DNA of 7,262 nucleotides from Hyphomicrobiales bacterium (GTDB lineage Bacteria > Pseudomonadota > Alphaproteobacteria > Rhizobiales > Beijerinckiaceae), in contig JAQGJO010000483.1 in NCBI GenBank assembly GCA_028290595.1, positions 1-7,262 on the forward strand, in the 5' to 3' direction. Both the position numbers and the translations under genes were made by a program. Each line of letters begins with the position of its first letter. The stretch's first letter is position 1. This document shows positions 6,028 to 7,262 of the stretch, one piece after another. The notes beneath the pieces were generated by a model that had not been told where the DNA came from, searched no databases, and was given only the letters and a program-made list of their open reading frames with translations.

Positions 6028-6564
6028 TCAGCGTTCGATCGTGCCGGTGCGGCGCACTTTCTTCTGCAGCAGCAGCATGCCGTAGAGCAAGGCTTCCGCG
6101 CTGGGCGGGCAGCCCGGCACATAGACGTCGACCGGCACTACCCGGTCGCAGCCGCGCACGACCGAATAGGAATAGTGGTAATAGCCGCCGCCGTTGGCGC
6201 AGGAGCCCATCGATATGACATAGCGCGGCTCCGGCATCTGGTCGTAGACCTTGCGTAAGGCGGGCGCCATCTTGTTACATAATGTGCCCGCCACGATCAT
6301 CACATCGCACTGGCGCGGCGACGAGCGTGGTGCAAAGCCGAAGCGCTCCACGTCGTAGCGCGGCATCGCCATCTGCATCATTTCGATGGCGCAGCAGGCG
6401 AGGCCAAACTGCATCCACATCATCGAGCCCGTGCGGGCCCATTCGATGAGATCGTCGGACTTGGCAACCAGGTAACCGCGATCGGAAAGCTCCTGGTGAA
6501 TGCCGATCGTTCCCGCCGTCCAGCGGACAGCATCAGGGCGAAATGTGTTGGTTGTTTCAGACAT
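6028..6564 (-). CDS. nuoB: NADH-quinone oxidoreductase subunit B (orphan copy)
   Basis: A 178-residue PSST/NuoB subunit of respiratory complex I, part of the membrane-facing end of the peripheral arm, which carries iron-sulfur cluster N2 and passes electrons to quinone. All four N2 ligands are present: Cys57-Cys58 in [10 protein letters not shown], Cys122 in [10 protein letters not shown] and Cys152 in [27 protein letters not shown] and [13 protein letters not shown] are also intact. Further cysteines occur at 86, 96 and 139; 86 and 96 are, from my memory of related proteins, usually Ser/Thr. I chose ATG 6562-6564, preceded by a weak AAAGAAAG; an in-frame ATG at 6592-6594 would add ten residues. 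Neither nuoA nor nuoC is adjacent: the downstream neighbour is a convergent GST and upstream is divergent mug. It is thus outside a nuo operon, probably as a second copy. Confidence 0.95.
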   Translation of the reverse strand: MSETTNTFRPDAVRWTAGTIGIHQELSDRGYLVAKSDDLIEWARTGSMMWMQFGLACCAIEMMQMAMPRYDVERFGFAPRSSPRQCDVMIVAGTLCNKMAPALRKVYDQMPEPRYVISMGSCANGGGYYHYSYSVVRGCDRVVPVDVYVPGCPPSAEALLYGMLLLQKKVRRTGTIER

Positions 6565-6694
6565 CTTTCTTTGCAGAGGCTTTCGAGAGGCCATCACACC
6601 GGCGGAACGGATTTCGACAGGGGTCGGTTCCAATTTTTGATGCGACATTTCGGCAAAGGTGTTTGATGGTCTTTCGTGTTTCAAAAGGGCTGTC

Positions 6695-7213
6695 GTGAGC
6701 GATGAACTGCCGGATATCCTGGCCAAAAATCTTGCGGTCATCTTTTGCGGGATCAATCCGGGCGCGACGGCGGCGGCTGCAGGCCGGCATTTCGTCAACC
6801 CGAGCAACCGTTTCTGGCGGGTATTGCATCTGGCGGGCTTCACGCCGATGCAGATCCATCCGCAGGACGATCATACGATCCTGCAATATGGCTATGGGCT
6901 GACGACGGCCGTGGCGCGGCCGACGCGGCGGGCCGGTGATTTGTCGCGGCTGGAACTGACGTCGGCTACAGGCGCGTTGCGGGAGAAGATCGAGGGTTAT
7001 GCGCCGCGTATGGTGGCATTTCTCGGCAAGGCCGCTTATGCCGCGATTGTAGATGAGCCAGTTCTGTGGGGTCCGCAAGCCGGCCGCTTCGCCGGGGTGC
7101 CGGTGTGGGTGCTGCCCAATCCCAGCGGCCTCAATCGCAATTTCAATCTGACCGATCTGGTGCAAGCCTATAAAGAGCTTCGGGAGGCGGTTGCAGCAGG
7201 CAGCATCACTTAG
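6695..7213 (+). CDS. mug: G/U(T) mismatch-specific DNA glycosylase Mug
   Basis: A 172-residue family-2 uracil-DNA glycosylase (E. coli Mug is about 168). It removes uracil or thymine, and ethenocytosine, opposite guanine to start base excision repair. It shows motif 1 GINPG (19-23, with the catalytic-position Asn21), [15 protein letters not shown] (35-49), [11 protein letters not shown] (67-77) and the DNA-intercalation motif NPSGLNR (142-148). I chose GTG 6695 because AAAAGGG (6683-6689) lies 5 bp upstream and the protein then starts like known Mug proteins. A GTG at 6659 would add 12 unmatched residues. It is divergent from nuoB with 130 bp between; I see no convincing promoter in that gap. 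Its last bases overlap a possible minus-strand reading frame. Confidence 0.93.
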   Translation: MSDELPDILAKNLAVIFCGINPGATAAAAGRHFVNPSNRFWRVLHLAGFTPMQIHPQDDHTILQYGYGLTTAVARPTRRAGDLSRLELTSATGALREKIEGYAPRMVAFLGKAAYAAIVDEPVLWGPQAGRFAGVPVWVLPNPSGLNRNFNLTDLVQAYKELREAVAAGSIT

Positions 7214-7262
7214 CGCTCGCAAGATAGTCTAGCAGGGCCACGGCATTGTTATGTTCGGTATC
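7206..7262 (-). CDS. Possible C-terminal end of an unidentified gene
   Basis: On the minus strand an open frame enters from the window edge and stops at 7206-7208, giving 18 residues that end [14 protein letters not shown]. The composition (amphipathic helix, Lys at the end) is plausible for a real C-terminus, and the stop would overlap the 3' end of mug tail-to-tail by 8 bp. The plus strand after mug has no evident gene. The fragment is far too short to identify a family. Confidence 0.35.
   Translation of the reverse strand, partial: DTEHNNAVALLDYLASAK

Noticed and set aside
5349..6122. Minus-strand open frame opposite the GST and overlapping the nuoB end
   Set aside because: It crosses the boundary of two well-supported genes and has no recognisable domain.
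6565..6694. Promoters for nuoB and mug in their shared gap
   Set aside because: I found only weak partial matches to -35/-10 boxes on both strands, not enough to place a promoter.

Overview
This window reads as ordinary chromosomal DNA from a high-GC alphaproteobacterium, probably of the Hyphomicrobiales/Rhizobiales (Bradyrhizobium, Rhodopseudomonas or Afipia-like). That placement is an inference. It rests on the mitochondrial-type NuoB sequence (C-terminal half typical of alphaproteobacterial complex I), the GC-rich codon usage, and the mix of LysR/SDR, ArsR/AHSA1/GST and Mug genes. No RNA genes, insertion sequences, CRISPR arrays or prophage parts are visible. No stretch longer than about 150 bp lacks a gene.

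Layout, left to right. (1) Bases 1-206 hold the 3' end of an FAD-dependent aromatic-ring monooxygenase on the plus strand. (2) A convergent LysR-type regulator (216-1124, minus) is divergently paired with a three-gene plus-strand operon: a classical SDR dehydrogenase (1256-1999), a second and longer SDR (2031-2924) and a small SnoaL/NTF2-fold protein (2944-3261). The 131-bp region between them carries a perfect dyad flanked by a consensus -10 box with no good -35, which fits activator control by the LysR protein. (3) A lower-GC gene for an exported DUF4034-like protein (3262-4446, minus) abuts the SnoaL gene stop-to-stop with no spacer. (4) A compact operon follows: ArsR regulator (4595-4921), AHSA1/SRPBCC protein (4918-5364) and glutathione S-transferase-like protein (5364-6014), each start overlapping the preceding stop. 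Its promoter overlaps two tandem 16-bp palindromes and leaves almost no 5' leader. (5) A complete nuoB (6028-6564, minus) stands without nuoA or nuoC beside it. (6) Divergent from it is mug, a G:U/T mismatch DNA glycosylase (6695-7213). (7) The last bases may hold the C-terminal end of another minus-strand gene.

Functionally, the left half looks like a small oxidoreduction module (monooxygenase, two dehydrogenases, SnoaL-fold protein) under LysR control, substrate unknown. The middle operon looks like a self-repressed ArsR switch controlling a small-molecule-binding protein and a GST-type enzyme. I see no strong evidence for a wholly new system. The most notable points are the tandem ArsR operator fused to a leaderless-looking promoter, and the isolated nuoB.
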